A program made the translations under genes and the position numbers. From the NCBI GenBank assembly GCA_046160045.1, contig JBJXGR010000559.1, forward strand, positions 1-64,000: a stretch of 64,000 nt of DNA. Reading direction: 5' to 3'. Shown here piece by piece: positions 32,681-42,080 of the stretch; positions within the stretch are counted from its first letter, which is position 1; every line of letters begins with the position of its first letter. The stretch comes from CAZGUX01 sp046160045 (lineage in GTDB: Bacteria; Acidobacteriota; Terriglobia; Bryobacterales; Bryobacteraceae). Under the pieces are notes generated by a model. That model was not told where the DNA came from. It made no database searches and saw only the letters and a list, made by a program, of their open reading frames with translations.

Positions 32681-34270
32681 ATGAACATCCCGCTGACCCC
32701 GCTTCGATTCCTGCACCGCGCAATGGACCTGTATCCGCGGAAGACGGGCGTGATTTGCGGCGCGAAGCGGTTTACCTATCGTGAATTTGGCGAGCGGGCG
32801 GAACGGCTCGCGTCCGCGCTGACGGCCTACGGCATCCGCGAAGGCGACCGGGTGGCCTTTCTCAGCTTCAACTCGCATCATCTTCTGGAGGGCTACTTCG
32901 GCGTGGTGCAAGCCAAAGCCATCGTCATGCCGCTCAACGTGCGGTTAACCGCGCCCGAATTGATCGATATTCTGAACCATGCGGAAGCACGAATCCTCTT
33001 TTTCGAGACGGATTTCAGTCGAACGGTGGAGCAACTCCGCCGCGCGTGCCCTTCGATCGAGCGCTTCTTCGTTCTGAACGAGCCGCACCCCCTGGCGGAC
33101 GCGAACTACGAGGACTTCATCCAAACCGGGGAGCCCGGCCGTGCGGACATCATGGCGTACGACGAGAATTCCATCGCGGAACTGTTCTACACGAGCGGTA
33201 GCACCGGCACCCCAAAAGGCGTGATGCTGTCGCACCGCACTCTTTATTTGCATGCGTTCCCCGTGATCACCTGCTTTTTTCTGGATGACACGGCCGTGGA
33301 CCTCCATACCATTCCGCTGTTTCATGCCAACGGGTGGGCACGGCCGCAGTCGACCACGATGATGGGCGCCACGCACGTCATGATCCGGCGCTTCGATCCG
33401 GTGGAGGTGTTCCGTTTGGTTCAGCAGGAGAGAGTGACGAACATGGCGCTGGTTCCGACCATGGCGAACTCGCTGATCAACGCTCCGGAACGGAGCCAGT
33501 ACGACCTGTCGAGCCTGAGGGTGATTCACATCGGAGGCGCGGCCTCATCGCCGGAACTGGTGAAACGAGTAGAGGAATCGATGGGCTGCCGGTGTCTTGC
33601 CGGCTACGGGCTGACCGAGACCGCGCCCGTGTTGACAAGCTCGCGGCCCAAATCGACCGTGCAACCCAGGGACGAAGAGGACCGGCACTTGCGCCAGTCG
33701 ATGGCCGGATGGCCGATTCCCGGCTGCGAGGTTCGCGTCGTCGACCTGGAGATGCAGGATGTCGCGCGCGACATGGAAGCGATCGGCGAAGTGGTGGCCC
33801 GCGGCGACAACATCATGAGCGGCTATTTCAAAGAGCCGGAGGCCACCCGGGCCGTCATGACGGGCGAATGGTTCCACACCGGCGACATGGCCGTTTGGGA
33901 CGAAGAGGGCTTCGTCCAGATTGTCGACCGGAAGAAAGACATTATCATCAGCGGCGGCGAGAATATCTCGTCGATCGAGGTGGAGAAAGCAATCTTCGCG
34001 CACCCGGCGGTGTTTGAATGCGCGGTCGTGTCGGCGCCGGAGCCGAAATGGGGGGAGATCCCGGTGGCGATCGTCGTTCTCAAGGAAGGGCAGAAGCTGT
34101 CGTCGGAGGAATTGCTCGAGTTCCTGGCAGCGAGGCTGGCGCGATTCAAACTGCCGCGTCAGATCGAGTTCAGCCATGAGCCGTTACCCAAGACAGGCAC
34201 GGGCAAAATCGTCAAACGGGCGTTGCGCGAAGCCTATTGGGGCGACCGGAGCCGTCGTGTGCAGGGGTAA
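32681..34270 (+). CDS. AMP-forming acyl-CoA ligase
   Basis: A 529-residue member of the ANL superfamily that activates a carboxylic (probably fatty) acid to acyl-AMP and then acyl-CoA. The P-loop motif is LFYTSGSTGTPKGVMLSH (about residues 168-185), A5 is GYGLTETAPV, A7 is WFHTGDMAVWDEEGF, A8 is VDRKKDIIISGGENISSIE, and the A10 catalytic Lys is in PKTGTGKIVKR. All are intact. The length and FHANGW in the A4 region resemble medium/long-chain acyl-CoA ligases. It is monocistronic. The substrate range is not predictable from sequence. Confidence 0.9.
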   Translation: MNIPLTPLRFLHRAMDLYPRKTGVICGAKRFTYREFGERAERLASALTAYGIREGDRVAFLSFNSHHLLEGYFGVVQAKAIVMPLNVRLTAPELIDILNHAEARILFFETDFSRTVEQLRRACPSIERFFVLNEPHPLADANYEDFIQTGEPGRADIMAYDENSIAELFYTSGSTGTPKGVMLSHRTLYLHAFPVITCFFLDDTAVDLHTIPLFHANGWARPQSTTMMGATHVMIRRFDPVEVFRLVQQERVTNMALVPTMANSLINAPERSQYDLSSLRVIHIGGAASSPELVKRVEESMGCRCLAGYGLTETAPVLTSSRPKSTVQPRDEEDRHLRQSMAGWPIPGCEVRVVDLEMQDVARDMEAIGEVVARGDNIMSGYFKEPEATRAVMTGEWFHTGDMAVWDEEGFVQIVDRKKDIIISGGENISSIEVEKAIFAHPAVFECAVVSAPEPKWGEIPVAIVVLKEGQKLSSEELLEFLAARLARFKLPRQIEFSHEPLPKTGTGKIVKRALREAYWGDRSRRVQG

Positions 34271-34339
34271 GACCATACTCGTGGTCGTCTCAGTCGTAAC
34301 GTAGCCCAAGCCCGCACATGCTGTCCGCATCCCGCAAAG

Positions 34340-34393
34340 CCACGGCTTCGCCGTGGTTGCGGAACTGAAGTTCCGCTGCGAGCTGAAGCTCGC
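34340..34393. repeat. Three consecutive short hairpins
   Basis: CCACGGC-TTC-GCCGTGG (34340-34356), GCGGAAC-TGAA-GTTCCGC (34359-34376) and GCGAGC-TGAA-GCTCGC (34378-34393). All stems are perfect, with almost no spacing between them. The whole lies between convergent genes (34270 end, 34508 end) and could act as a bidirectional transcription or mRNA-decay boundary. It resembles REP-type dispersed elements. Confidence 0.7.
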
Positions 34394-34507
34394 GCCACCT
34401 GGGGTGAAAGGCCAAACCCGTGCGTAGGGACTTGAGACGCGAGAGTCTGCGCCACGCGGGTTCTCCAGTCAGCGCCTGTGTTTGGGGCAACGGCGGCCTT
34501 ACAGCCG

Positions 34508-37249
34508 TCATGATGCCGAGGTGACGTCCATCTCCACCTTCATCACTTCGTCTTCGATCGAGTGACGGATCTTGAACCCGAGTTTCCGGGCTACCTGCTG
34601 CATGCCGCGATTCTCGGGCAGGATGTCGGCGATCACCTTGCGCACTCCTTCTTTGCCGGCGATATCCACCAACCGCCCGGTGATCTCGCGGCCGAGTCCC
34701 TGGCCATGATAGGCGTCGCTCACGACCACGGCGAACTCGGCGTCCGGCGATTCGTGCAGCTTGGTCAGGCGGCCGACGGCAATGATCTCCGGATGTCCCT
34801 CGGCGTTCTTCCGCTCCGCCACCAGCGCCATCTCTCGCGCGTAGTCGATGAAGCAGATGCGCGTCAGCCGTTCATGCGCCACGCGCTGGCTGAGGTCCAT
34901 CATGTGGAAATACCGGAAGTAGACGGTCTGTTCCGAGAGAGTCTCGTGGAAACGGACGATCAGCGGCTCGTCTTCGGGCCGGATGGGGCGGATCGTCACC
35001 GGCACGCCGTCGGGCAGGGACCAACTGGAAATGTACTTGGCCGGGTAGGGCCGGATTGCCGGGCGCGGGATGTCCTTGTCTTCGACTTCCGCGCCGTGCA
35101 GCACGATGCGCGCGTCGAGCGCAATCATACGGTCAGCCGAGCAGACAATGGGGTTGATATCAATCTCGCGAATGCGGCGCTGCTCCAGCACCAACTGGCT
35201 GAAGTGGACAATCAGGGCCTCCAGTTTCGCCAGGTCGACGGGCTTGCGCCCCCTCACGCCTTTCAGCGCCTGGTAGATTCTGGTCTGCTCAATCATGCGG
35301 CGCGCGAGGGTTGTGTTTAGCGGCGGCAGCGCAAGCGCCCGGTCGCGGAAGACTTCCACCAGTTGGCCGCCGGTCCCGAAGAGGATCACCGGGCCGAACT
35401 GGGCGTCCAGGCTGCTGCCGAGGATGATCTCGTAGCCGCCACCGACAACCATCGGCTGCACGGTGACGCCCTGAAAATGGCTTGCGCCGGCGCGCTCGCG
35501 GACGGAAGCCTCGATCCGCTGGAAGGCCTCGCGCACGGCCTTTTCGTCGGCCAGGTTCAGTTCGACGCCGCCAACATCGGTCTTGTGGGTGATGGTCGCG
35601 GAGTGCAGTTTGAGCACCACCGGAAATCCCATCCTGTCCGCAGACGCGGCAGCCTCGCCGGCCGTCGCACAGGCCACGGTCTCGGTCGTGGGGATTCCGT
35701 ACTGTGACAGCACCTGTTTTGATTCGGACTCGGTCAGCAGGGTGCGACCGGCCGCCCGGGCGCCCTCGATGACGGCCGCCACACGAGCGGCCTTACTGGT
35801 ATCGAGTTCCGAGACCGCCTCGGGCGTCTCATAGAGGCCGCGCAGGTTGTAGGTGTAGCGCCACATGTAGACGAAGGCGCGCGCCGCCGTATCGGGATAC
35901 GGGAATGTGGGGATGTCGGCCTTGTTGAGGATCGCCTCTCCGGCGGCGACCTCGGGCCCGCCCATCCAGCTTGCCAGAATCGGCTTGTGGTCGAGCTTGG
36001 AGTAGGCCTTCAGGCCTTCGGCAATCTCGGTTGGGGTGGTCATGCCCTGCGGCGTGAGCACCACCAGAAGTCCGTCGGAATTGGGATCTTTCGCGACAAT
36101 CTCCACGGCCTTGGCGTATCGCTTGGGATCGGCATCGCCGAGGATATCGATGGGGTTGTTGTGGCTCCAAGGTGCGGGCAGAACTTCATTGAGAGCCTGC
36201 ATCGTTTCGTCAGAGATCTCGGCAAGTTCACCGCCCTCGGCAATCAGGGCGTCGGTCGCCAAAACACCGGGGCCGCCGGCATTGGTCAGAATCGTCAGCC
36301 GCGGACCCTTCGGGCGGGGTTGTTTGGCCAGAACCTCAGCCATGTAGAAGAGGTCGCTGATGCGGTCGACGCGCAGCACGCCGCTGCGCCGGAAGGCCGC
36401 GTCGAGCACCTCGTCGGAGCCAGCCAGGGAACCGGTATGCGAGGCCGCCGCCTTGGCCGCCGCCTCCGTGCGCCCAGCCTTGATGACAATGATCGGCTTG
36501 GACAGGGCCACCTCCCGCGCCGCCGAAAGGAACGACCGCGCGTCTCCAATGGTCTCCATGTAGATGACAATGCTGCGCGTGCGGGGATCGTCGCCGAGGT
36601 AATAAATGAGGTCGCCCCACCCGACATCCAGCATGGAGCCGACCGAGATGAACGAACTGAACCCGACCAACTCTCTGAAGCTCCAGTCGAGCACGGCCGT
36701 ACAGAGCGCTCCGCTCTGGCTGATAAAGCCGACGTTGCCCGCGCGCGCGATGGCCGGCGCGAAGGTGGCATTGAAGCCGGTATACGGGGCCATCACACCC
36801 AGACAGTTGGGTCCGATCACCCGCAACCGGCCTAGCCGCGCCTCCGCCAGGATTTGCCTCTCCAGATCGGCGCCGGCCTCCCCGATCTCCTTGAATCCCG
36901 CCGAAATGACAATGGCGCCTTTCACCCCGGCTGACGCGCAATCGCGGATCACCGCCGGTACACTCGTCGCAGGTGTTACGATGACGGCGAGGTCGATCTT
37001 CTCCGGTATCGCTCCGATGTTCGAGTAGGCCTTGATGCCCAACACGTTCGGACGCTTCGGGTTCACGGGATGCACTGTTCCGCCGAACGGGCTCGACATC
37101 AGATTCCACAAGACCGAACGGCCAACGCTGCCCGCCGTTTCGGTGGCACCGATGACGGCAACATTCTTCGGAGCAAAGAAGACATCCAGCGGTTGGCGCT
37201 TTCGATAGACATACTGGGAAACGGAGGGTTCCTGGGTCTCGACTTGCAT
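34508..37249 (-). CDS. ADP-forming acyl-CoA synthetase fused to a GNAT acetyltransferase
   Basis: A 913-residue three-part protein. The CoA-binding and ligase domains (about 15-460) contain the phospho-histidine His271 in ASHTGSLAGSDE. An ATP-grasp domain (about 485-715) has PVVLKLHSATITHKTD and VILFGTGGQLVE. A C-terminal GNAT domain (about 745-905) has the acetyl-CoA loop YHGQGLGREITGRL. The architecture is that of the bacterial Pat/acyl-CoA synthetase (NDP-forming) family. In Salmonella Pat, the synthetase part lost activity and the GNAT part acetylates acetyl-CoA synthetase. Here the catalytic His is kept, so the synthetase half may still be active. It is divergent from the cation efflux gene. 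Confidence 0.9.
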   Translation of the reverse strand: MQVETQEPSVSQYVYRKRQPLDVFFAPKNVAVIGATETAGSVGRSVLWNLMSSPFGGTVHPVNPKRPNVLGIKAYSNIGAIPEKIDLAVIVTPATSVPAVIRDCASAGVKGAIVISAGFKEIGEAGADLERQILAEARLGRLRVIGPNCLGVMAPYTGFNATFAPAIARAGNVGFISQSGALCTAVLDWSFRELVGFSSFISVGSMLDVGWGDLIYYLGDDPRTRSIVIYMETIGDARSFLSAAREVALSKPIIVIKAGRTEAAAKAAASHTGSLAGSDEVLDAAFRRSGVLRVDRISDLFYMAEVLAKQPRPKGPRLTILTNAGGPGVLATDALIAEGGELAEISDETMQALNEVLPAPWSHNNPIDILGDADPKRYAKAVEIVAKDPNSDGLLVVLTPQGMTTPTEIAEGLKAYSKLDHKPILASWMGGPEVAAGEAILNKADIPTFPYPDTAARAFVYMWRYTYNLRGLYETPEAVSELDTSKAARVAAVIEGARAAGRTLLTESESKQVLSQYGIPTTETVACATAGEAAASADRMGFPVVLKLHSATITHKTDVGGVELNLADEKAVREAFQRIEASVRERAGASHFQGVTVQPMVVGGGYEIILGSSLDAQFGPVILFGTGGQLVEVFRDRALALPPLNTTLARRMIEQTRIYQALKGVRGRKPVDLAKLEALIVHFSQLVLEQRRIREIDINPIVCSADRMIALDARIVLHGAEVEDKDIPRPAIRPYPAKYISSWSLPDGVPVTIRPIRPEDEPLIVRFHETLSEQTVYFRYFHMMDLSQRVAHERLTRICFIDYAREMALVAERKNAEGHPEIIAVGRLTKLHESPDAEFAVVVSDAYHGQGLGREITGRLVDIAGKEGVRKVIADILPENRGMQQVARKLGFKIRHSIEDEVMKVEMDVTSAS

Positions 37250-37321
37250 AGGATTCTCTTCCGTACGGTAGCACCCTGCCTTCCAAAGGAGCGGTCAGGG
37301 TGTCGAAAATCACAACACGGC

Positions 37322-38251
37322 GTGAGCGTGCTGCCCAACGGTTCCGATCTTCGCGAAAACCAGTTCGCCATGCGCCTGTCGCTGGTGACCGGCGTTTTCA
37401 TGCTGGTCGCCAAAGTGGGCGCATACGTCTACACGGGCTCGGCGGCCATCCTGTCCGATGCTGCTGAGTCGGTGGTTCATGTGGTAGCAGTCGCCTTTGC
37501 GGCGTTCAGCCTCTGGCTGGCATCGCGCCCGGCCAACCGGCGCTATCAGTACGGCTACGAGCGCGTGAGTTTCTTCTCGGCAGGTTTTGAGGGAGCCCTG
37601 ATCGTTCTGGCGGCCGTGCTCATCATCGTAGCGGCGATCCAGAAGTGGCTGGCGGGGCCGAAGTTGGAGCACCTGGGAGCCGGCACGCTGGTGGTGCTGG
37701 CTGCGGCGATGATCAATGCAGGGCTCGGATGGTATCTGGTCTCTCGCGGGAAGAAAACCCATTCGATCATCCTCGAAGCCAATGGCAAGCACGTGCTGAC
37801 GGATAGCTGGACCAGTTTCGGCGTCGTGGGCGGGCTGGGCCTGGTGATGCTCACAGGCTGGTTGCCCTTCGATCCGATTCTGGCAATCGCGGTGGCGTTG
37901 AACATTCTTTGGTCGGGCGGCGACCTGATGCGGCGGTCGGTCACCGGGTTGATGGATTACAGCGATCCCGCGACTGCCCAGGCGATCGAGAACGAAGTGC
38001 AGTCGCTGGCGGCGGCCGGTGGGTTCGAATACCATGAACTCCGCTTCCGGGATACGGGCCAGCGGCTGATGGTGGAGATGCACCTCCTGTTTCCGTACGC
38101 CATGCCGGTTGGGGAGGCGCATCGTCTGGCCACCGAGTTTGAGCGGACGCTGCCCAAGCGGTGCAGCCGTCCGGTCGATGTCATTACGCACCTGGAGGCC
38201 GTCGAAGATCACGCGCGGGTGCACGACGTCGAGCGGAGCGCCGGCGCCTGA
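37322..38251 (+). CDS. Cation diffusion facilitator (metal efflux)
   Basis: About 309 residues, with six predicted membrane helices between residues 15 and 215 and a soluble C-terminal domain that dimerises in this family. Helix 2 carries AILSDAAESVVHVV, where Glu and His replace the usual His/Asp of zinc carriers. Helix 5 carries KHVLTDSWTSFGVV (HxxxD). This combination recurs in a subgroup whose metal is not certain. The protein exchanges a divalent cation for protons across the inner membrane. The start is uncertain: GTG 37322 or GTG 37328 gives the normal short N-terminus, ATG 37370 would cut it. No Shine-Dalgarno is well placed. Confidence 0.85.
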   Translation: MSVLPNGSDLRENQFAMRLSLVTGVFMLVAKVGAYVYTGSAAILSDAAESVVHVVAVAFAAFSLWLASRPANRRYQYGYERVSFFSAGFEGALIVLAAVLIIVAAIQKWLAGPKLEHLGAGTLVVLAAAMINAGLGWYLVSRGKKTHSIILEANGKHVLTDSWTSFGVVGGLGLVMLTGWLPFDPILAIAVALNILWSGGDLMRRSVTGLMDYSDPATAQAIENEVQSLAAAGGFEYHELRFRDTGQRLMVEMHLLFPYAMPVGEAHRLATEFERTLPKRCSRPVDVITHLEAVEDHARVHDVERSAGA

Positions 38252-38325
38252 AGGAGGGCGGTAGGGAACCAAGGTTTTCCGCGGGGGGTGGCCCGAACTC
38301 CTGGCGCGTGGCAAGATGCTGGATA

Positions 38326-40365
38326 ATGACTACCGCGACCGCGTACGCGATCCCTGCTTTTTTTCTTCTGTTCCCTTTCCTTTCAAATGCCGCCAAACCG
38401 GCCCCGCCCTCCGGGCCGCGATTCCGTAATTCTTTGGGAATGGAGTTTGTCCGGATCGAAGCGGGAAGCTTCACCATGGGCCACGATGGCTCGCGATTGC
38501 CGGACATGATCCTCAACGCCGTCGAACCCGACGGGGTCCGCAAGGTCTGGCTGCCCGAAGGCGGCGACTCCGACGAACGGCCCGCGCACCCCGTGCGGAT
38601 CTCGCGGCCGTTCTACCTGGCCGTTCACGAAGTGACCAACGACGAATACGAACAGTTCGACCGGCTGCATGCCTTCGCGCGCGGCCGGCTCGGGTTCTCG
38701 ATCGACGGAGACGAAGCCGTTGTGTTTGTCTCATGGAATGAAGCAAAGGCGTTCTGCGAGTGGCTGTCGAAGAAGGAGGGACTGCCGTACCGTCTCCCGA
38801 CGGAAGCGGAGTGGGAGTACGCCGCGCGCGCCGGAACGGCAACCTTGTTTTCGACGGGCGACGATCTGCCCGCCTCATTTGTGAAAAACGCGACCAATAG
38901 CTGGTATCCGGCGCCACAGCGCGGGGCCGGGCGCAGAGAAGTGATCCCTCTTCACGTGGGACAGACGGCGCCGAATGCGTGGGGCCTGTTCGACATGCAC
39001 GGCAACGCGGAGGAGTGGGTTCGCGATTGGTATGGACCGTATGCGCCGGGAGAACAAGCCGATCCCGTAGGCCGGATCAGCGGACACTTCAAGGTCAGCC
39101 GGGGTGGAAGCCACTCCACGTTCCCGTTCTACATGCGGTCGGCGAACCGGATGGGCTCGCTTGCCGAGGACAAGAGCTGGTACATCGGATTCCGGGTGAT
39201 GCTCGGGGAGATGCCGTCCACCGCACCGCTGCCGGCAGCGGCGCCCGAGCCGTACCAACAGAATGTGAAACAGGAACGGATGAGCCGGCAGGGGAAGACC
39301 GGCCCGGCCCTCTTCCGAGGCCCCGTGCCATTCGTCAAGATCCCGGAAGGGGCGGTGGATCCTTTGTTCACCCGCCACAACCACTCGCCGTCGATCGCGG
39401 AATGTCCGAACGGGGACCTGCTCGCTATCTGGTACACGACGGTGACCGAACGGGGCAGAGAGTTGGCCGTGGCGGCCAGCAGGCTGCGAAGGGGATCGAG
39501 CGAATGGGATCCGGCCTCGCTGTTCTGGGATGCTCCCGACCGGAATGACCATACCCCCGTGCTGTGGTATGACGGCGACCGGACACTCTACCACTTCCAG
39601 GGGTTCTCGGTGGCGGCGACGTGGGGTCCGCTGGCAGTGTTTGCGCGCACGTCCACGGATAACGGCGTGACGTGGTCGACGCCCCATCTGATCCTGCCGG
39701 AGCATCGGGTGCGGCAACAATTGATTCCCGCGGTTCTCAAGACGCGCGAAGGATACCTGATCCTGCCCGCCGACGCCGGGCCGGGCGGGGCGATCGGGTC
39801 GGCACTGATCATCAGCCGGGACGGCGGCAGAAGCTGGGCCGATGCGGGAGGCACCATCGCGGGGATTCACACGGGCGTCGTCCAGTTACGCGACGGACGC
39901 CTGATGGCCTTCGGGCGAGGGGGCAACCTCGACGGGAAGATGCCGATCAGCATGTCGGCGGACATGGGGAAGAGTTGGGAATATTCCGCGTCGCCGTTTC
40001 CGCCGATTGTGGGCGGGCAGCGGCTGATCTTCCGCCGGCTGAAGGAAGGTCCACTTCTGTTTGTCTCGTTCGCCAACACGCCCGTGACCCTTACGGATGG
40101 GCGCGAGATCACGGGCATGTTTGCCGCGCTATCGTACGACGAGGGCAAGACGTGGCCGAAGATGCGGCTGGTGAGCGATGACGGTCCCGACCGGGAGGTG
40201 GCCGGCCTCGACAGGCAGAAATTCACGTTGGGGCGGAGCCGCGCCGAGCCTCGAGGCTATTTGGCGGCGATCCAGGCGTCGGACGGGGTGATTCACGTGA
40301 TTACGAGCCGCAATCAGTATTCGTTTAACCTGAAGTGGCTGGAGACTCCGGCGGGCGGCAGGTGA
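38326..40365 (+). CDS. Formylglycine-enzyme-like domain fused to a sialidase-like propeller
   Basis: A 679-residue secreted protein (signal IPAFFLLFPFLSNAA). Residues about 25-290 are an SUMF1/FGE-sulfatase domain: NSLGMEFVRIEAGSFTMG, PFYLAVHEVTNDEYEQF, YRLPTEAEWEYAARAG, MHGNAEEWVRDW, IGFRVML. The copper-binding Cys pair of true formylglycine-generating enzymes is missing (RGGSHSTFPFYMRSANRMG), so it is not a sulfatase activator. Residues about 325-675 are a sialidase/BNR propeller with four Asp boxes (STDNGVTW, SRDGGRSW, SADMGKSW, SYDEGKTW at about 442, 496, 543, 602). The fusion may use the FGE fold as a carbohydrate- or surface-binding module (inference). It is followed by DUF1080 and amidohydrolase genes on the same strand. 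Confidence 0.8.
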   Translation: MTTATAYAIPAFFLLFPFLSNAAKPAPPSGPRFRNSLGMEFVRIEAGSFTMGHDGSRLPDMILNAVEPDGVRKVWLPEGGDSDERPAHPVRISRPFYLAVHEVTNDEYEQFDRLHAFARGRLGFSIDGDEAVVFVSWNEAKAFCEWLSKKEGLPYRLPTEAEWEYAARAGTATLFSTGDDLPASFVKNATNSWYPAPQRGAGRREVIPLHVGQTAPNAWGLFDMHGNAEEWVRDWYGPYAPGEQADPVGRISGHFKVSRGGSHSTFPFYMRSANRMGSLAEDKSWYIGFRVMLGEMPSTAPLPAAAPEPYQQNVKQERMSRQGKTGPALFRGPVPFVKIPEGAVDPLFTRHNHSPSIAECPNGDLLAIWYTTVTERGRELAVAASRLRRGSSEWDPASLFWDAPDRNDHTPVLWYDGDRTLYHFQGFSVAATWGPLAVFARTSTDNGVTWSTPHLILPEHRVRQQLIPAVLKTREGYLILPADAGPGGAIGSALIISRDGGRSWADAGGTIAGIHTGVVQLRDGRLMAFGRGGNLDGKMPISMSADMGKSWEYSASPFPPIVGGQRLIFRRLKEGPLLFVSFANTPVTLTDGREITGMFAALSYDEGKTWPKMRLVSDDGPDREVAGLDRQKFTLGRSRAEPRGYLAAIQASDGVIHVITSRNQYSFNLKWLETPAGGR

Positions 40366-40379
40366 AGCCGGCAACGCAT

Positions 40380-40406
40380 CCGAGGCCTGACCGCAAGGGA
40401 GGGCTT
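40380..40406. repeat. Dispersed GC-rich intergenic repeat, locus 2
   Basis: This 27-base stretch (CCGAGGCCTGACCGCAAGGG...) recurs exactly at 57984-58010 and with one change at 57847-57873. It lies between the sialidase-like gene and the DUF1080 gene. Confidence 0.7.
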
Positions 40407-40445
40407 TCGTTGTGGCACACTGATGAGTTGCGGAAAGGCGTTTTC

Positions 40446-41198
40446 TTGAAGCTATTTTCCCTCTGCCTGTCGGCGGTGGTCCTGGCGGCTCCTTGCGCAG
40501 GCGCAAACAAGCTTTCCCGTCATGAGCGCCGCGATGGCTTTCAACTGCTGTTCGACGGCAAATCGCTGCGCCACTGGCACACCATCAGGCAGCGGCCGGA
40601 CGCCGGGTCGTGGACGGCTCGCAAGGGAATTCTCACCTGGAAGAAGGGCGGCGCCTGGCTGGCGACGCACGATATGTATTACGACTTCATCCTGCGCCTG
40701 GAATACCGGACGCACGGCGACAGCAACTCTGGCGTCTTTCTCCGCTCGACTCCGGAAGGCAACCCGGCGTTCACCGGGATGGAGCTTCAAATCCTGAGCG
40801 ATGCCGGCAAACCGGCGGGAGCCCACTCCACGGGATCGCTGTATGGGGCGGTGCCCCCCACACGCAATATGGCCAAGCCCGACGGCGAATGGAACAAGGT
40901 GGAAGTGACCGTTCGCGGCCGGCGCGTCGCCGCGGTCTGGAACGGCGAACGAGTCATCGACGCCGACCTCGATGACGCCAACTACCAGAAAGCGCAGACC
41001 ACGCCCCTTGCCGATCGCGCGGACTATGGCCACGTCGGCCTGCAAGGCTATAACACTGGACGGCCGGTGGAGTTCCGCAACATCCGGATCCGCGTTCTGA
41101 AGTGGGGACCGGGATTCCCGACCAAACCCCTGCCCGATGATCCCGAGTTCCGGTCGCCTGCCCTCGACCGAAAGCCGCCTGCCAAGAAGCAGCCGTGA
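40446..41198 (+). CDS. Secreted DUF1080 (3-keto-disaccharide hydrolase) protein
   Basis: A 250-residue protein. The TTG start at 40446 is favoured by GGAAAGG seven bases upstream and yields a clean Sec signal (KLFSLCLSAVVLAAPCAGA). The concanavalin-like DUF1080 fold is shown by RRDGFQLLFDGKSLRHWH, GDSNSGVFLRSTPEG, GMELQILSDAG, HSTGSLYGAVPP and GHVGLQGYNTGRPVEFRNIRI. Family members cleave 3-keto-disaccharides or bind them in sugar breakdown by Bacteroidetes, Planctomycetes and Acidobacteria. The GTG of the amidohydrolase overlaps its stop. The two genes probably act on the same carbohydrate class. Confidence 0.88.
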   Translation: MKLFSLCLSAVVLAAPCAGANKLSRHERRDGFQLLFDGKSLRHWHTIRQRPDAGSWTARKGILTWKKGGAWLATHDMYYDFILRLEYRTHGDSNSGVFLRSTPEGNPAFTGMELQILSDAGKPAGAHSTGSLYGAVPPTRNMAKPDGEWNKVEVTVRGRRVAAVWNGERVIDADLDDANYQKAQTTPLADRADYGHVGLQGYNTGRPVEFRNIRIRVLKWGPGFPTKPLPDDPEFRSPALDRKPPAKKQP

Positions 41199-42025
41199 GA
41201 ATCGACGCGCACCAGCACTTCTGGGACGTAAGCCGCTTCAATTACCCCTGGATGCCGCCGTCACCTTCGGTGCTGCGGCGCAGTTACCTGCCCTCGCACT
41301 TGAGGCCGATCCTGGAGCGGAATCGCTTTGATGGGTGCGTGGCCGTACAGGCTAATACGGTGTTGGAGGAGACCCACTGGCTGCTTTCGCTGGCCGCCGA
41401 TCACGACTTTATCAAAGCCGTCGTCGGGTGGGTAGACTTGGCCGACCCTTCGGTGGGAGACACTCTCGACCAACTGCAAAAGCATCCGAAGTTCAAGGGT
41501 GTGCGGCACCCGGTCCAGGACGAACCGGATGAAGGCTGGCTGGTAAGGGAAGGCGTGCTTCGGGGGTTGGCCGAACTCGCCCGGCGGGGGATTCCGTACG
41601 ATCTTCTGCTCTATCCGCGACACCTGCCACTGGTGCCGCGAATCCTGGAGCGGGTGCAAGGACTCCGAGTGGTCATAGACCATATTGCCAAGCCGCCGAT
41701 CGCCTCCGGCCGCCTGGACCGCTGGGCGACAGACATCTCGGCCGCGGCGAAGTATCCCAACGTGTGGTCGAAACTGTCGGGGATGATCACCCAGGCTGAC
41801 CACAACTGGAAGGCCGCCGATCTCCGGCCTTATGTTTCGCATGTCCTCGAATGTTTCGGATTCGATCGGTTGATGTTTGGGAGCGACTGGCCCGTGTGCC
41901 TGACAGCGGGAACCTGGAAGGAAGTGCTGGCGGGCTTCACGCAGGCGCTGGGCGCACAGCCGGTCGGATTGAGGGAGAAGTTGCTGGGGTTGAATGCGTG
42001 CGAGTTTTACGGGATCGGGCGCTAG
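41195..42025 (+). CDS. Amidohydrolase of the fuconolactonase family
   Basis: A 276-residue TIM-barrel metal hydrolase (COG3618). It begins with RIDAHQHFWDV, the HxH metal motif with the typical HFW, and ends with FGSDWPVCLTAG, the catalytic Asp segment. A further conserved patch is GVRHPVQDEPDEGWL, and helix-strand units such as VVIDHIAKPPI are typical. Characterised relatives hydrolyse L-fucono-, L-rhamnono- or 4-sulfomuconolactones. Its GTG start overlaps the DUF1080 stop. Together with the exported fucose-isomerase-like gene far upstream, it suggests capacity for deoxysugar catabolism, but the substrate is not established. Confidence 0.85.
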   Translation: MRIDAHQHFWDVSRFNYPWMPPSPSVLRRSYLPSHLRPILERNRFDGCVAVQANTVLEETHWLLSLAADHDFIKAVVGWVDLADPSVGDTLDQLQKHPKFKGVRHPVQDEPDEGWLVREGVLRGLAELARRGIPYDLLLYPRHLPLVPRILERVQGLRVVIDHIAKPPIASGRLDRWATDISAAAKYPNVWSKLSGMITQADHNWKAADLRPYVSHVLECFGFDRLMFGSDWPVCLTAGTWKEVLAGFTQALGAQPVGLREKLLGLNACEFYGIGR

Positions 42026-42080
42026 CCTGAGAACGTGCGCGGAAATCGAGGCCAACGCCAGGGTCTAGCCGACCCATGGG

